From assembly GCA_017472965.1 (NCBI GenBank), contig JAFUNR010000010.1:164450-228449 (forward strand): DNA of 64,000 nt. The letters run 5' to 3'. Shown in pieces: positions 44,627 to 51,988 of this stretch; position 1 is the stretch's first letter; every line of letters starts with the position of its first letter. The translations under genes and the position numbers were made by a program. This DNA is from Oscillospiraceae bacterium (GTDB lineage Bacteria > Bacillota > Clostridia > Oscillospirales > Ruminococcaceae). The notes beneath the pieces are model-generated. The model saw only the letters and a list, made by a program, of their open reading frames with translations, was not told where the DNA came from and made no database searches.

Positions 44627-45211
44627 TCACAAACGGTATTCAAAAAGTCCTTCGCGGCTGCAGCAGGCATACAGGCGTCCACGGCCAAGGCGCGGAATGC
44701 GCACGGCAGCATCCTGCTCCGGATACAGTTTTTTGATGATGACGGTATCCGGGGTGACACAGGCGAAAAAGCTGATAAAATGCTGCTTTGTCATAGGGTG
44801 CGCCATTGTGATGTACCACTCGTTTTCCACCTCAGTCACAGTGATGGCGTGTGCTGCATCGCCGGGTTCCGCCTCCAGCGGCGGCAGGGTGATGCCGCAG
44901 CAGCCGAAAGCCCCCTGTCCCAGTGCCCAGATCACATTACCGCAGACCGGACAGACATAGAATTTTGCCCGCAGCACACTGCCGGCACGGTTGCGGTTGG
45001 GAATCAGCCGCCCGGAAACAAGTTCTGTCAGGCTTACACCCAGCGCAGCGGCCAGCGGTTCCAGCAGGGTGATATCCGGCAGGCCGCGGCCGCATTCCCA
45101 TTTGCTGACGGTTTTATCGCTGACGGCAAGGGCATCTGCCAGCTGCTTCTGGGTCAGGCCGCGTGCTTCGCGCAGAGTACGGATCGCCGAGGCTGTGATG
45201 TATTGATCCAT
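44627..45211 (-). CDS. XRE-type HTH regulator fused to a desulfoferrodoxin-like domain
   Basis: A 194-residue protein. Residues 8-62 are an XRE helix-turn-helix (LREARGLTQKQLADALAVSDKTVSKWECGRGLPD, quoted in part as TQKQLADALAVSDKTVSKWE). Residues 84-194 align by eye with desulfoferrodoxin: CPVCGN (C87, C90) and CC (C104, C105) match its rubredoxin-like iron site. H121, AHPM (H138), KQHF (H144) and YACC (C183/C184) match the superoxide-reductase site. The last histidine ligand after the cysteine is missing. GAGGAG precedes the ATG at 45211. The gene is monocistronic. An iron-based redox or oxygen-sensing regulator is inferred. Confidence 0.8.
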   Translation of the reverse strand: MDQYITASAIRTLREARGLTQKQLADALAVSDKTVSKWECGRGLPDITLLEPLAAALGVSLTELVSGRLIPNRNRAGSVLRAKFYVCPVCGNVIWALGQGAFGCCGITLPPLEAEPGDAAHAITVTEVENEWYITMAHPMTKQHFISFFACVTPDTVIIKKLYPEQDAAVRIPRLGRGRLYACCSREGLFEYRL

Positions 45212-45248
45212 TGTATCTTCTCCTCTTACCTGTGTTTTTTGCAGCTTC

Positions 45249-45305
45249 AGTATACCGCAAAAAGAATTCCGGCACAACCTGCGCTGCGTAGAGCGGCTGT
45301 GCCGG
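45249..45305 (-). promoter_or_regulatory. promoter and inverted repeat upstream of the XRE-desulfoferrodoxin gene
   Basis: On the minus strand: TTGTGC, 17-base spacer, TATACT (45277-45249). CCGGCACA (45269-45276) and TGTGCCGG (45298-45305) form an exact 8-bp inverted repeat, one arm overlapping the -35. It could be an operator for the regulator itself or a weak terminator for sdpI. Confidence 0.5.
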
Positions 45306-45344
45306 AGATGATTTTATTTTTTACAACCGGCGGAAAATACAGGA

Positions 45345-45980
45345 TCATTTTTCCGCATGCTTTTTATAATACAAATAAGAATACAGCATCGGCGCAAGCG
45401 CCATGAACGCCAGCACGCCCAGCATGACCCACACTGTGGGCAGCAGCGCCGTTGCCATGACTGCAAGACCGCCCGCCACCCAGATGCGGCCCGCAAAGCG
45501 GTGAGTGGCGTTCCAGTTTTCCTCATTCTCCAGCGCCCACGGCACCTTGATGCCGACGGTGTAGTTCCGCTTGCATTTGGGCAGGTAGTTGCCGATAAAT
45601 ACAAACAGCAGCCCCATGAAAACCGGCAGAATAGCGTTGACGCTCAAAGGTTTCCCCAGCGCGGCGGAATACACCAGCCCACCCATCACCAGAGAGATCG
45701 CAGGAATGATCCACAGCACCAGCACCGCGGCCTTGCCCTCCAGATTTCTGCTTTTGGGATCCAGCGCACAGGCGCCGATGCACAGCCAGTGCATGACCAG
45801 CAGAAAGCCGAACAGCCCAAGCAGCATTCCACGGGAGCCATAGCCATCCACCTCGCCGGCGGCATTCCAGTGGATGGGAACGCTCTGCGGCAGCTTCTGC
45901 CACAGAAACACGCCCGCAAGCACGGGCAGCAGTGTGATCGCCGAGGTCAGTGCCAGCAGTTTTTTATTTTTCAGCATCAT
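45345..45980 (-). CDS. SdpI/DUF1648 family membrane protein
   Basis: A 211-residue membrane protein with about five to six segments. An N-terminal DUF1648-like part (LPQSVPIHWNAAGEVDGYGSR) precedes an SdpI-type C-terminal domain (GNYLPKCKRNYTVGIKVPWALENEENW quoted in part, NATHRFAGRIWV). SdpI gives immunity to the SdpC toxin in Bacillus and binds the repressor SdpR. Two adjacent ATG codons (45980, 45977) are possible starts; both lie inside the end of the sdpR-like gene, so the pair is translationally coupled. No sdpC-like toxin gene is seen nearby. Confidence 0.85.
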   Translation of the reverse strand: MMLKNKKLLALTSAITLLPVLAGVFLWQKLPQSVPIHWNAAGEVDGYGSRGMLLGLFGFLLVMHWLCIGACALDPKSRNLEGKAAVLVLWIIPAISLVMGGLVYSAALGKPLSVNAILPVFMGLLFVFIGNYLPKCKRNYTVGIKVPWALENEENWNATHRFAGRIWVAGGLAVMATALLPTVWVMLGVLAFMALAPMLYSYLYYKKHAEK

Positions 45981-46245
45981 CCGTTTCCCCTTTCAGCCGC
46001 GTCAGCCACAGGAGGATCTCCTCCAGCACCGAAGCATTCAGCTCGTAAATGATGAATTTTCCCTGACGGGTATCCCGGATAAGATCCGCTTCCTTCAGCA
46101 CCGAAAGATGCCGCGAAACGGCGGCAGCGGTCATGTCAAAATGCGCCCCCAGCTCCCCTGCGGACATCCGTCCGGTTTTCAGCAGCTCCAGAATCTCGCG
46201 CCGGGTGGGATCTGCCAGCGCACGCAGTGTATTTTGCAGTCCCAT
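45964..46245 (-). CDS. ArsR/SdpR family winged-helix repressor
   Basis: A 93-residue regulator. LRALADPTRREILELLKTGRM, GELGAHFDMTAAAVSRHLSVL and RDTRQGKFIIYEL are the ArsR winged helix; no metal-binding cysteines are present, as in SdpR. GAGGGG precedes the ATG. It overlaps the sdpI-like gene, giving the autoregulated SdpR-SdpI module. Its operator is probably in the AT-rich stretch 46262-46290, which follows the -10. Confidence 0.88.
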   Translation of the reverse strand: MGLQNTLRALADPTRREILELLKTGRMSAGELGAHFDMTAAAVSRHLSVLKEADLIRDTRQGKFIIYELNASVLEEILLWLTRLKGETDDAEK

Positions 46246-46286
46246 AGCCCCTCCATCATTTCACATTTAAGTTAATTGTTTATTAT

Positions 46287-46315
46287 ATTTTACCACGGGA
46301 AACGGTTTTTGTCAA
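46287..46315 (-). promoter_or_regulatory. promoter of sdpR-sdpI
   Basis: On the minus strand: TTGACA, 17-base spacer, TAAAAT, about 41 bases upstream of sdpR. The -35 abuts the stop codon of the preceding amidohydrolase. Confidence 0.7.
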
Positions 46316-46320
46316 GCAGA

Positions 46321-47229
46321 TCAAAGCCCCAGCAGCTTTTCCGCATTGCCGCGGCTGATCTTATAATATGCTTCATAGGAAATTTTCCCGTTCAGCATGG
46401 CTTCATCCAGAAAAGCGATCAGGCCGATGCGGTGGTGCTGCTTGATATTTTCGGGATCACACAGATCCAGCGCAAAGAAAAGCCTGTCCTGAAACTCTTC
46501 CAGAAAAGCATAGCCGAATTCGGGATCGCGGCTTACAGCGTTGAAGCCGCTGCCCGCCGAGAGATCGCCGCACATATTGGGGTATTTGCGCATCAGCTCC
46601 ACCACGCGGCCGCCGGGTCTGACCGGACCACCCGGGTAGCCATGGTAGGTTTCGGCGGTGACATCACCGGAGATATGGGACCACCAGCGCTGTGAATGCC
46701 CCAGAAATCTCAGACCGGGGAACATCTGCAGGCATTTTTCCAGACGGGGCAGGCCGTAGTCGTCGATCAGACCGTACTCCCCTTCCGCCGTACCGATATG
46801 GAAAGTGACCGGCATATTGCGCGCCTCGCAGGCTTTGAACAGCGCCAGCGTGCGGGGATCGTCAAAATACAGGTTGGCGCAAAGCTCACCCACATTTTTC
46901 GCGCCCAGCGCGGCGTAATGATCCAGATAGTAAGTAAAATCCGTATCGCCGTTGTTGCAGCCCATGCGGGGATCCAGATTGCAGCTGAACACAAAGCGAT
47001 CGGGATACCGCTGTGTGATCTCGTAAATCTCCTCATTGGTATTCAGTTCATGGCTGCAGTCCGGCGAGATATTGGGCAGCAGCACCGCTTTTTCCACACC
47101 CAGCCTGTCATACATGGCCAGCAGCTGCTCCGCGGTGGCAAAATGCGAGTTTCCCGGCCGGGGAATTCCCAGCGTACGGACGGTGTGTGCGTGCATATCG
47201 ATCTTTTTTACGATGCTTCCAGCTGTCAT
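46321..47229 (-). CDS. amidohydrolase family 2 protein (second paralogue)
   Basis: A 302-residue protein clearly related to the one at 42593-43513: both share KIDxHAH at the start, LLPNIS/LLPIS, GVGELTANLY/NVGELCANLY, FLGHSQRWW/ILGHSQPFW and DLSAGSGxNAxxRDPE. Metal ligands are H12 and H14 in KIDMHAH, a His in VTFHIG, one in LGHSQ and a final Asp in FALDLCD. AGGAGG lies 9 bases before the ATG. It has its own promoter. It probably processes a related substrate. Confidence 0.85.
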   Translation of the reverse strand: MTAGSIVKKIDMHAHTVRTLGIPRPGNSHFATAEQLLAMYDRLGVEKAVLLPNISPDCSHELNTNEEIYEITQRYPDRFVFSCNLDPRMGCNNGDTDFTYYLDHYAALGAKNVGELCANLYFDDPRTLALFKACEARNMPVTFHIGTAEGEYGLIDDYGLPRLEKCLQMFPGLRFLGHSQRWWSHISGDVTAETYHGYPGGPVRPGGRVVELMRKYPNMCGDLSAGSGFNAVSRDPEFGYAFLEEFQDRLFFALDLCDPENIKQHHRIGLIAFLDEAMLNGKISYEAYYKISRGNAEKLLGL

Positions 47230-47259
47230 TGCATTAATCCTCCTGCACTATTTGCAGCC

Positions 47260-47287
47260 ATTATACCACAAATCCGCAAGAAAACAA
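47260..47287 (-). promoter_or_regulatory. promoter of the second amidohydrolase
   Basis: On the minus strand: TTGTTT, 16-base spacer, TATAAT, about 31 bases before the start codon. Confidence 0.6.
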
Positions 47288-47295
47288 CCGTAGTA

Positions 47296-48018
47296 TCACA
47301 GCTTCTCTGTTTTTCCCACGGTCGCTTCCGGATGGACCGTCAGGGTATCCCGGTACTGTACAGCTCCGATCTCGCAGCCGCGGCCGATGACCACGGTATC
47401 ACCCACCACCAGCGGAGTTTCTGTATTTTCCAGCGCGATGCTTTCACCTTCGATGGATTCGCTCACCTGCAGCCAGCCCTCACCCCGGTCGCCGAAGCAA
47501 AACAGATTGCGCAGGGTACGCTTCTGTCCTTCATTGGTCACGCTGATCTCGCTGCCGCCGATACACGCTACGCGGCTTTTGCCGCCGCGCAGATGCAGCG
47601 TCACCTTTTCCGCATTGAGCAGACCGCCGCTTTGTACGGTATGCTTCACGCAGATCTCCTCTGCATCCGCGCCCTGCTGCAGATGCAGCGCACCGGAGGA
47701 ATGCAGCTTTGTGCATTTCACCTTGCCGCCGAAATGTGCCGCACCCGCTATACGCACATCCTCCTGCGCGGTACAGGCGCCATCCAGCCGAAGCGAACCG
47801 CTCACCCGTACCGTCTGCGCCGTCACAGAGCCATCCAGATGCATGGAGCCGGCCACGCTCAGAATTTCCGCACAGTGAAGATCCCCCGCACCGGAGGCCG
47901 AACCTGCTACGGAAAACGCCGTACAGCGCAGATTGCCGTTGATGCGGCCACTGCCGCTGATCGAAACCTTCTCCTCAAATTCCCCTGCGGGGATCACGCC
48001 GCTGCCTGCAATATTCAT
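47296..48018 (-). CDS. bactofilin-type polymer-forming protein
   Basis: A 240-residue protein made of a right-handed beta-helix: repeated short units such as GSGRINGNLRC, GSASGAGDLHC, GSMHLDGSVTA and GSLRLDGACTA spaced about 16-18 residues are typical of bactofilins. The second half (about residues 130-240) continues with less regular strands. The ATG at 48018 has AGGAGG upstream and overlaps the stop of the YhbD-like gene (ATGA). In Bacillus, YhbD is encoded with the bactofilins YhbE and YhbF, so this is a related module. Confidence 0.87.
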   Translation of the reverse strand: MNIAGSGVIPAGEFEEKVSISGSGRINGNLRCTAFSVAGSASGAGDLHCAEILSVAGSMHLDGSVTAQTVRVSGSLRLDGACTAQEDVRIAGAAHFGGKVKCTKLHSSGALHLQQGADAEEICVKHTVQSGGLLNAEKVTLHLRGGKSRVACIGGSEISVTNEGQKRTLRNLFCFGDRGEGWLQVSESIEGESIALENTETPLVVGDTVVIGRGCEIGAVQYRDTLTVHPEATVGKTEKL

Positions 48019-48428
48019 ACCTTTTCCTCCTGTTCGCCGCACTTATTCAGCAGATCGCGGATAAGCTGCGTAATATCCTGTTTTTTGCCGTTTTTATCTG
48101 TCAGCGCGATGGACTGCACCTCGTTCATGCGAAAGGTCTTTTCGCCGTAAACGGTGACAAGCATCATAGTTTCCTGCTTTTTCTCCTCACCGGAAAGCTG
48201 CTGCGCCAGCTCATCGAGCAGCACATCCTCCTTCATGCTCAGGATAGTCTCGACCCGCTCACATACAAGCTTTTGCGGAAAGAAGGTCTCCTGTCCCGTA
48301 ACCGTGGATTGCTTGATAAACCACTCATCCGGGATCAGCCCCTTTCGTTTCCACCGGTACAGCGCACCGTAAGAGATACCGTACCGAGCCAGCAGCTCTT
48401 TTTTGGAGATCAGCTGTTCTGTTTCCAT
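48015..48428 (-). CDS. YhbD family protein (MerR-like HTH)
   Basis: A 137-residue protein. Residues 6-40 (LISKKELLARYGISYGALYRWKRKG quoted in part) form a MerR-like helix-turn-helix followed by LIPDEWF, as in the YhbD/DUF4004 family. The rest is helical (about residues 60-85), then a small C-terminal domain. GGAAAGG precedes the ATG. It is the first gene of the operon with the bactofilin and is preceded by two copies of a 13-base palindrome at the promoter, which it may bind. Confidence 0.82.
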   Translation of the reverse strand: METEQLISKKELLARYGISYGALYRWKRKGLIPDEWFIKQSTVTGQETFFPQKLVCERVETILSMKEDVLLDELAQQLSGEEKKQETMMLVTVYGEKTFRMNEVQSIALTDKNGKKQDITQLIRDLLNKCGEQEEKV

Positions 48429-48444
48429 GCAAACGCCCCTTTCC

Positions 48445-48492
48445 GTAACATTGTTACGCGTTCATTATATCGTAACAATGTTACTCTGTCAA
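48445..48492 (-). promoter_or_regulatory. consensus promoter with two 13-base palindromic operators
   Basis: On the minus strand TTGACA (48492-48487), 17-base spacer, TATAAT (48469-48464), all consensus. GTAACAATGTTAC (48472-48484) fills the spacer. The near-identical GTAACATTGTTAC (48445-48457) lies just after the -10. Their centres are 27 bases apart. A dimeric repressor or a MerR-type activator bound there would control the promoter directly. Confidence 0.85.
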
Positions 48493-48548
48493 CCCCTGTT
48501 TTTAAAAAGTTCTGTGTTTTCTGTTATGGAAAGCAGGGTTTTCTGGTA

Positions 48549-48577
48549 TTGCGGTTCTGTGTAAAGTATTGTATAGT
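48549..48577 (+). promoter_or_regulatory. promoter of the fucose-isomerase-like gene
   Basis: TTGCGG, 17-base spacer, TATAGT, ending 33 bases before the TTG start. It is divergent from the yhbD promoter, about 57 bases away. Confidence 0.6.
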
Positions 48578-48610
48578 TATTACAGAGCCGAACAAAGGAG
48601 GATCTTCGCA

Positions 48611-49873
48611 TTGAAAACCATCTATCTTTTTTTCGCCGCCCGTCGCTACTGGAAGGACGATGCCGTCCTGCAGGCCGCGTACCGTGAGCTTTGCGCTCTT
48701 GCCGGGGATGCCGAGCATCACCTGATCACTGATACCGATCCGGATGTGGAAGCCGCCGCCGACTGCGCCGTGCTGATTCCCATGAGCGGCGCTGTGCAGC
48801 GCCGGCTGATGGATACCGCTGCCCGCTATGACAGTGCGGTGCTGTATGCCGCTTATATCCGCGGCAATGCCTCCCCCGCCGTATGTGAGGAGATGCTGCG
48901 CAACAACGCTGCACCTTCGATCATGGATGTGTGGGGCACGCTGCGCCGCACCCACCCCCGCGCAGAGCTGGTACTGAATGCGGATTCACTGGCCGAAACA
49001 CTGACCGTTCTGAATGCCTATCACCATGTCCGCGGTGTAACGCTGCTGCAGATCGGCGCCACCGAGCCCTGGGTGGTGAGCAATGCTTCTGCCCCGGGCG
49101 TTTATACCGAGCGATTCGGTGTAAAGATCATCCCCGTGGCACAAAGCGAACTGGAAGAGCTTTACAATACCGTCGAAGTCAACGATAAAAACCTCCGCCT
49201 GTGGTATCGCTGGTTCAGCGAGGGCGCTGTCGGCTGTGTAGAGCCGACGAATGAGGATATCTCCAATGCCTGCCGCATGGCTGCCGCACTGGCTGCGCTG
49301 CTGAATAAATACAACGCCGACGGCGCCGCACTGGCCTGCTTCAATCTGCTGCGTACCGGTACCACCGCCTGCCTTGGCGTCAGCTTTCTGAATGACTGTA
49401 CCGGCAAGGTGGTTGCCTGCGAAGGAGATATGGACAGTGCCGTGACCATGCTGCTGATGAAAAAACTGACCGCCACCCGTCTATGGATGGCCAATCCCGG
49501 CCTGCAGCCGGACGGCAGCATCAATTTCTCCCACTGCACCGCCCCGATCCATTGCACCGACCGGCCGCTGCACTTCAAACTGCGCAATCATCACGAAAGC
49601 GGCATCGGTGTCAGCCTGCAGGTAGAATACCCCATCGGACAGACGGTGACCGCCTGCCGTATTTCGGATGAGGCCCGCTGCATGACGATCCACCGCGGTG
49701 TATCACAGACCGGCCCGTACGAAACGACCTGCCGCACCCAGATGCATGTTCGCTTCGATCAGCCGGAGCACTATCTGCAGACCGCGCTGGGATGCCACCA
49801 GATATTCGCCTTTGAGGATATCTGCAGCCGGCTGGAAAAGCTGGCAGGAATGTTTGGACTGAAGGTTTTGTGA
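48611..49873 (+). CDS. L-fucose/L-arabinose isomerase-like protein
   Basis: A 420-residue protein that resembles the C-terminal half of L-fucose isomerase-type enzymes and sugar-isomerase-like proteins of glycoside loci: VGCVEPTNEDISNACRMA, FNLLRTGTTACLGVSFLND, KVVACEGDMDSAVTMLLMKKLT (first part quoted), NPGLQPDGSINFSHCTAP. The expected acidic metal ligands would be in EGD and nearby. The start is a TTG at 48611, 9 bases after a perfect AAGGAGG. It stands alone between its promoter and a terminator. Isomerisation of a deoxy- or keto-sugar is inferred. Confidence 0.75.
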   Translation: MKTIYLFFAARRYWKDDAVLQAAYRELCALAGDAEHHLITDTDPDVEAAADCAVLIPMSGAVQRRLMDTAARYDSAVLYAAYIRGNASPAVCEEMLRNNAAPSIMDVWGTLRRTHPRAELVLNADSLAETLTVLNAYHHVRGVTLLQIGATEPWVVSNASAPGVYTERFGVKIIPVAQSELEELYNTVEVNDKNLRLWYRWFSEGAVGCVEPTNEDISNACRMAAALAALLNKYNADGAALACFNLLRTGTTACLGVSFLNDCTGKVVACEGDMDSAVTMLLMKKLTATRLWMANPGLQPDGSINFSHCTAPIHCTDRPLHFKLRNHHESGIGVSLQVEYPIGQTVTACRISDEARCMTIHRGVSQTGPYETTCRTQMHVRFDQPEHYLQTALGCHQIFAFEDICSRLEKLAGMFGLKVL

Positions 49874-49883
49874 GCCCTGCATA

Positions 49884-49932
49884 AAAAGACCCGTTGACAG
49901 ACGCTTATGCTGCGTCCGGCAACGGGTCTTTT
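49884..49932. terminator. bidirectional terminator
   Basis: AAAAGACCCGTTG pairs exactly with CAACGGGTCTTTT. It separates the isomerase-like gene from the convergent uroporphyrinogen-decarboxylase-like gene. Confidence 0.88.
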
Positions 49933-49943
49933 GCGTATATGCT

Positions 49944-51080
49944 TTATTTCAGAATACGGATATTGAATTTTTCCTTGCGGCGGCGGTCGTAATAGCAATA
50001 GTTATCAAAAGAAACATCCTCGGGAACGCCGTGGTCGACGAGCGGGATAAAACCGCCCATCTCCACCGCAGGGGCAAGACGCTCCAGCTCGGCTTCGATG
50101 GCTGCAGGCCCTTTTGCGACCTCGCGCTTATCCACATTGCCCCACAGCAGGATCTTATCCTTCTGATACTGCTTCAACAGCTTTTCGGCATCCATATCCG
50201 AAGCAACCTCCAACGGATAGAAACCGCGCACACCGCCCTCCAGCCACAGCGGAACAAGCAGCTCGATGTTGCCGTCGCAGTCCACAAAGCAGACATCCAC
50301 GCCGTTTTCTTTCAGAAAAGAGGTGACCTTCTGATACGGCTTGAGACAGAAGCGGCGGAACATCTCCGGTGAGATCATGGGGCCGTTTTTATAGCAGATA
50401 TCCTCCCAGAACAGAGCGGTATCGATCCTGAAATCGCGCACAGCCTTTTGCAGCACCGCAATGTAGAAATCGGCGAGGTAGTTCATCACCTCTTCCACCC
50501 ATTCCGGCTCATCGAACAGCGCATAGGAGGCGTTTTCCACACCCATCCAGTTGCGCAGGATGCCGTAAAAGCTGCCGGCATCTACGGTGATGATGTGGTC
50601 GCGGTCATCCCCCCACTTTTCGCGCAGCGCCTGCCACGTGGCATCGTCCGGATAGCGATTGGGATGATCGGGATCCAGCTGGGTACGCTTAAATTCCTCC
50701 CAGTTCTCCGGCCCTTTCAGGGGATATTCCAGATACTCCTCCGCAAGCAGGGTGGAGTTGGGATTTTTCAGTCTTTTGCCCACAACACCGTTTGAAGCAC
50801 GGGCGATCACATGGGTATCATCCTCCCACAGCACCTCCGGCTCATAGCCCGGCACCATGCCGAGATCCACCGGCAGACGGGATGTACCCCAGTAGGCAGA
50901 GTAGATACCCTCGTGGTTGAAATACGCCCGCTGGTACTCCCTTTCGTCCGTTTCGCCCTCCGGCATGGGCGGCAATCCCTGCGGTACCCAGAACTGATAC
51001 GGGCCCACCCAGTCGCCCCATGCGGGCAGCTCCTTCGTCTGATAATTCGCCCAGAGATGAAAACGTTCGCGTGACGTCAT
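49944..51080 (-). CDS. uroporphyrinogen decarboxylase (URO-D) family protein
   Basis: A 378-residue barrel of the URO-D/MtaA superfamily without the signature of true HemE. ILRNWMGVENASYALFDEPEWVEEVMNY (first part quoted), FWEDICYKNGPMISPEMFRRF, VDVCFVDCDGNIELLVPLWLEGG (first part quoted) and LLWGNVDKREVAKGP are typical. Such proteins in catabolic loci are thought to be methyltransferases acting with corrinoids or decarboxylases. AAGGAGG lies 8 bases before the ATG at 51080. No corrinoid protein gene is adjacent, so the partner is unknown. Confidence 0.8.
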   Translation of the reverse strand: MTSRERFHLWANYQTKELPAWGDWVGPYQFWVPQGLPPMPEGETDEREYQRAYFNHEGIYSAYWGTSRLPVDLGMVPGYEPEVLWEDDTHVIARASNGVVGKRLKNPNSTLLAEEYLEYPLKGPENWEEFKRTQLDPDHPNRYPDDATWQALREKWGDDRDHIITVDAGSFYGILRNWMGVENASYALFDEPEWVEEVMNYLADFYIAVLQKAVRDFRIDTALFWEDICYKNGPMISPEMFRRFCLKPYQKVTSFLKENGVDVCFVDCDGNIELLVPLWLEGGVRGFYPLEVASDMDAEKLLKQYQKDKILLWGNVDKREVAKGPAAIEAELERLAPAVEMGGFIPLVDHGVPEDVSFDNYCYYDRRRKEKFNIRILK

Positions 51081-51168
51081 CGTGCAATCCTCCTTCTCGG
51101 CTTTTTTCATTTATTATGCCCCGCTTGCGCGGCGGCTGTTTTCTGTTCTTCCGGAGAGTGGCAAAGTT

Positions 51169-51912
51169 TCAAAAGCTCAGCTTCATCACAAAAGATACCT
51201 TGTCCTCCTGTGTCTGCACGCCGCGGACAAGTATGCCGCCATCCTCCGCCGCCGCTTTCTGCACCGAAAACTCCTGCCCGGGCAGAAGCTCGGACAAAAA
51301 CCAGATATCCATGCGTCTGAGGCCTTTGAGTGCAGCACGCTGCTCCGCATCCAGTGCATCATACACGAATTCTCCGTAGCGGACATTATGCACATGGCCG
51401 TTCCCATCCTGCCAGCTGGGACGGGCAATGCGTTTTTCTATCTCGGTGTATTCCGCCTTGTCACGGAATTTGGCAGAAGCTTCCAGCAGCGTTTCCCCTG
51501 CAGGCAGATCGATCCGGGAAAGGATGGATCTGTCCATACAGATGCGGCGGCTGGCAAGATCCATTACCGTGGAGAAAGTAGCTGCCACGGCCACCGTTTC
51601 GCCGGCGGCATCCTGCAAACAGATATCTCGGCGGAAAGTGGTGCCGCGGCTGCCTGCGTGCCATGTGCGGGCGGTGAGGGTATCGTCCGCGCTCAGCGGG
51701 CGGCGAAGCTCCACCGAAAGCGCCAGCAGTACCCATGTGACACCATGCTTTTTGATCAGGCTGGGCATATCCAGCTCCACACGGGGCAAATGCGCCTCCA
51801 CTACCCGGCTGGTCATCTTCTGATATGCTGAGGGAAACAGCGCACCGCTGCCATCGTACATATCAAAATCAATGGGAACGGAATAGGTAAAATCAGTTTC
51901 GTTGATGTGCAT
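51169..51912 (-). CDS. acyl-ACP thioesterase
   Basis: A 247-residue double-hotdog thioesterase of the FatA/bacterial TE family. TYSVPIDFDMYDGSGALFPSAYQKM (first part quoted), GVTWVLLALSVELRRPL and GHVHNVRYGEFVYDAL are family features; the latter carries the Asn/His of the active site. It hydrolyses acyl-ACP to free fatty acid. AAGGAAC precedes the ATG at 51912. It is downstream of deoB with a gap of about 76 bases. Confidence 0.87.
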   Translation of the reverse strand: MHINETDFTYSVPIDFDMYDGSGALFPSAYQKMTSRVVEAHLPRVELDMPSLIKKHGVTWVLLALSVELRRPLSADDTLTARTWHAGSRGTTFRRDICLQDAAGETVAVAATFSTVMDLASRRICMDRSILSRIDLPAGETLLEASAKFRDKAEYTEIEKRIARPSWQDGNGHVHNVRYGEFVYDALDAEQRAALKGLRRMDIWFLSELLPGQEFSVQKAAAEDGGILVRGVQTQEDKVSFVMKLSF

Positions 51913-51988
51913 TGCTGTATGTTCCTTTTTGTATGGATTCGCCAAAGGGAAAAGCCCGGCGTGATCAAACCGCCGGGGCTGCTCCGTT

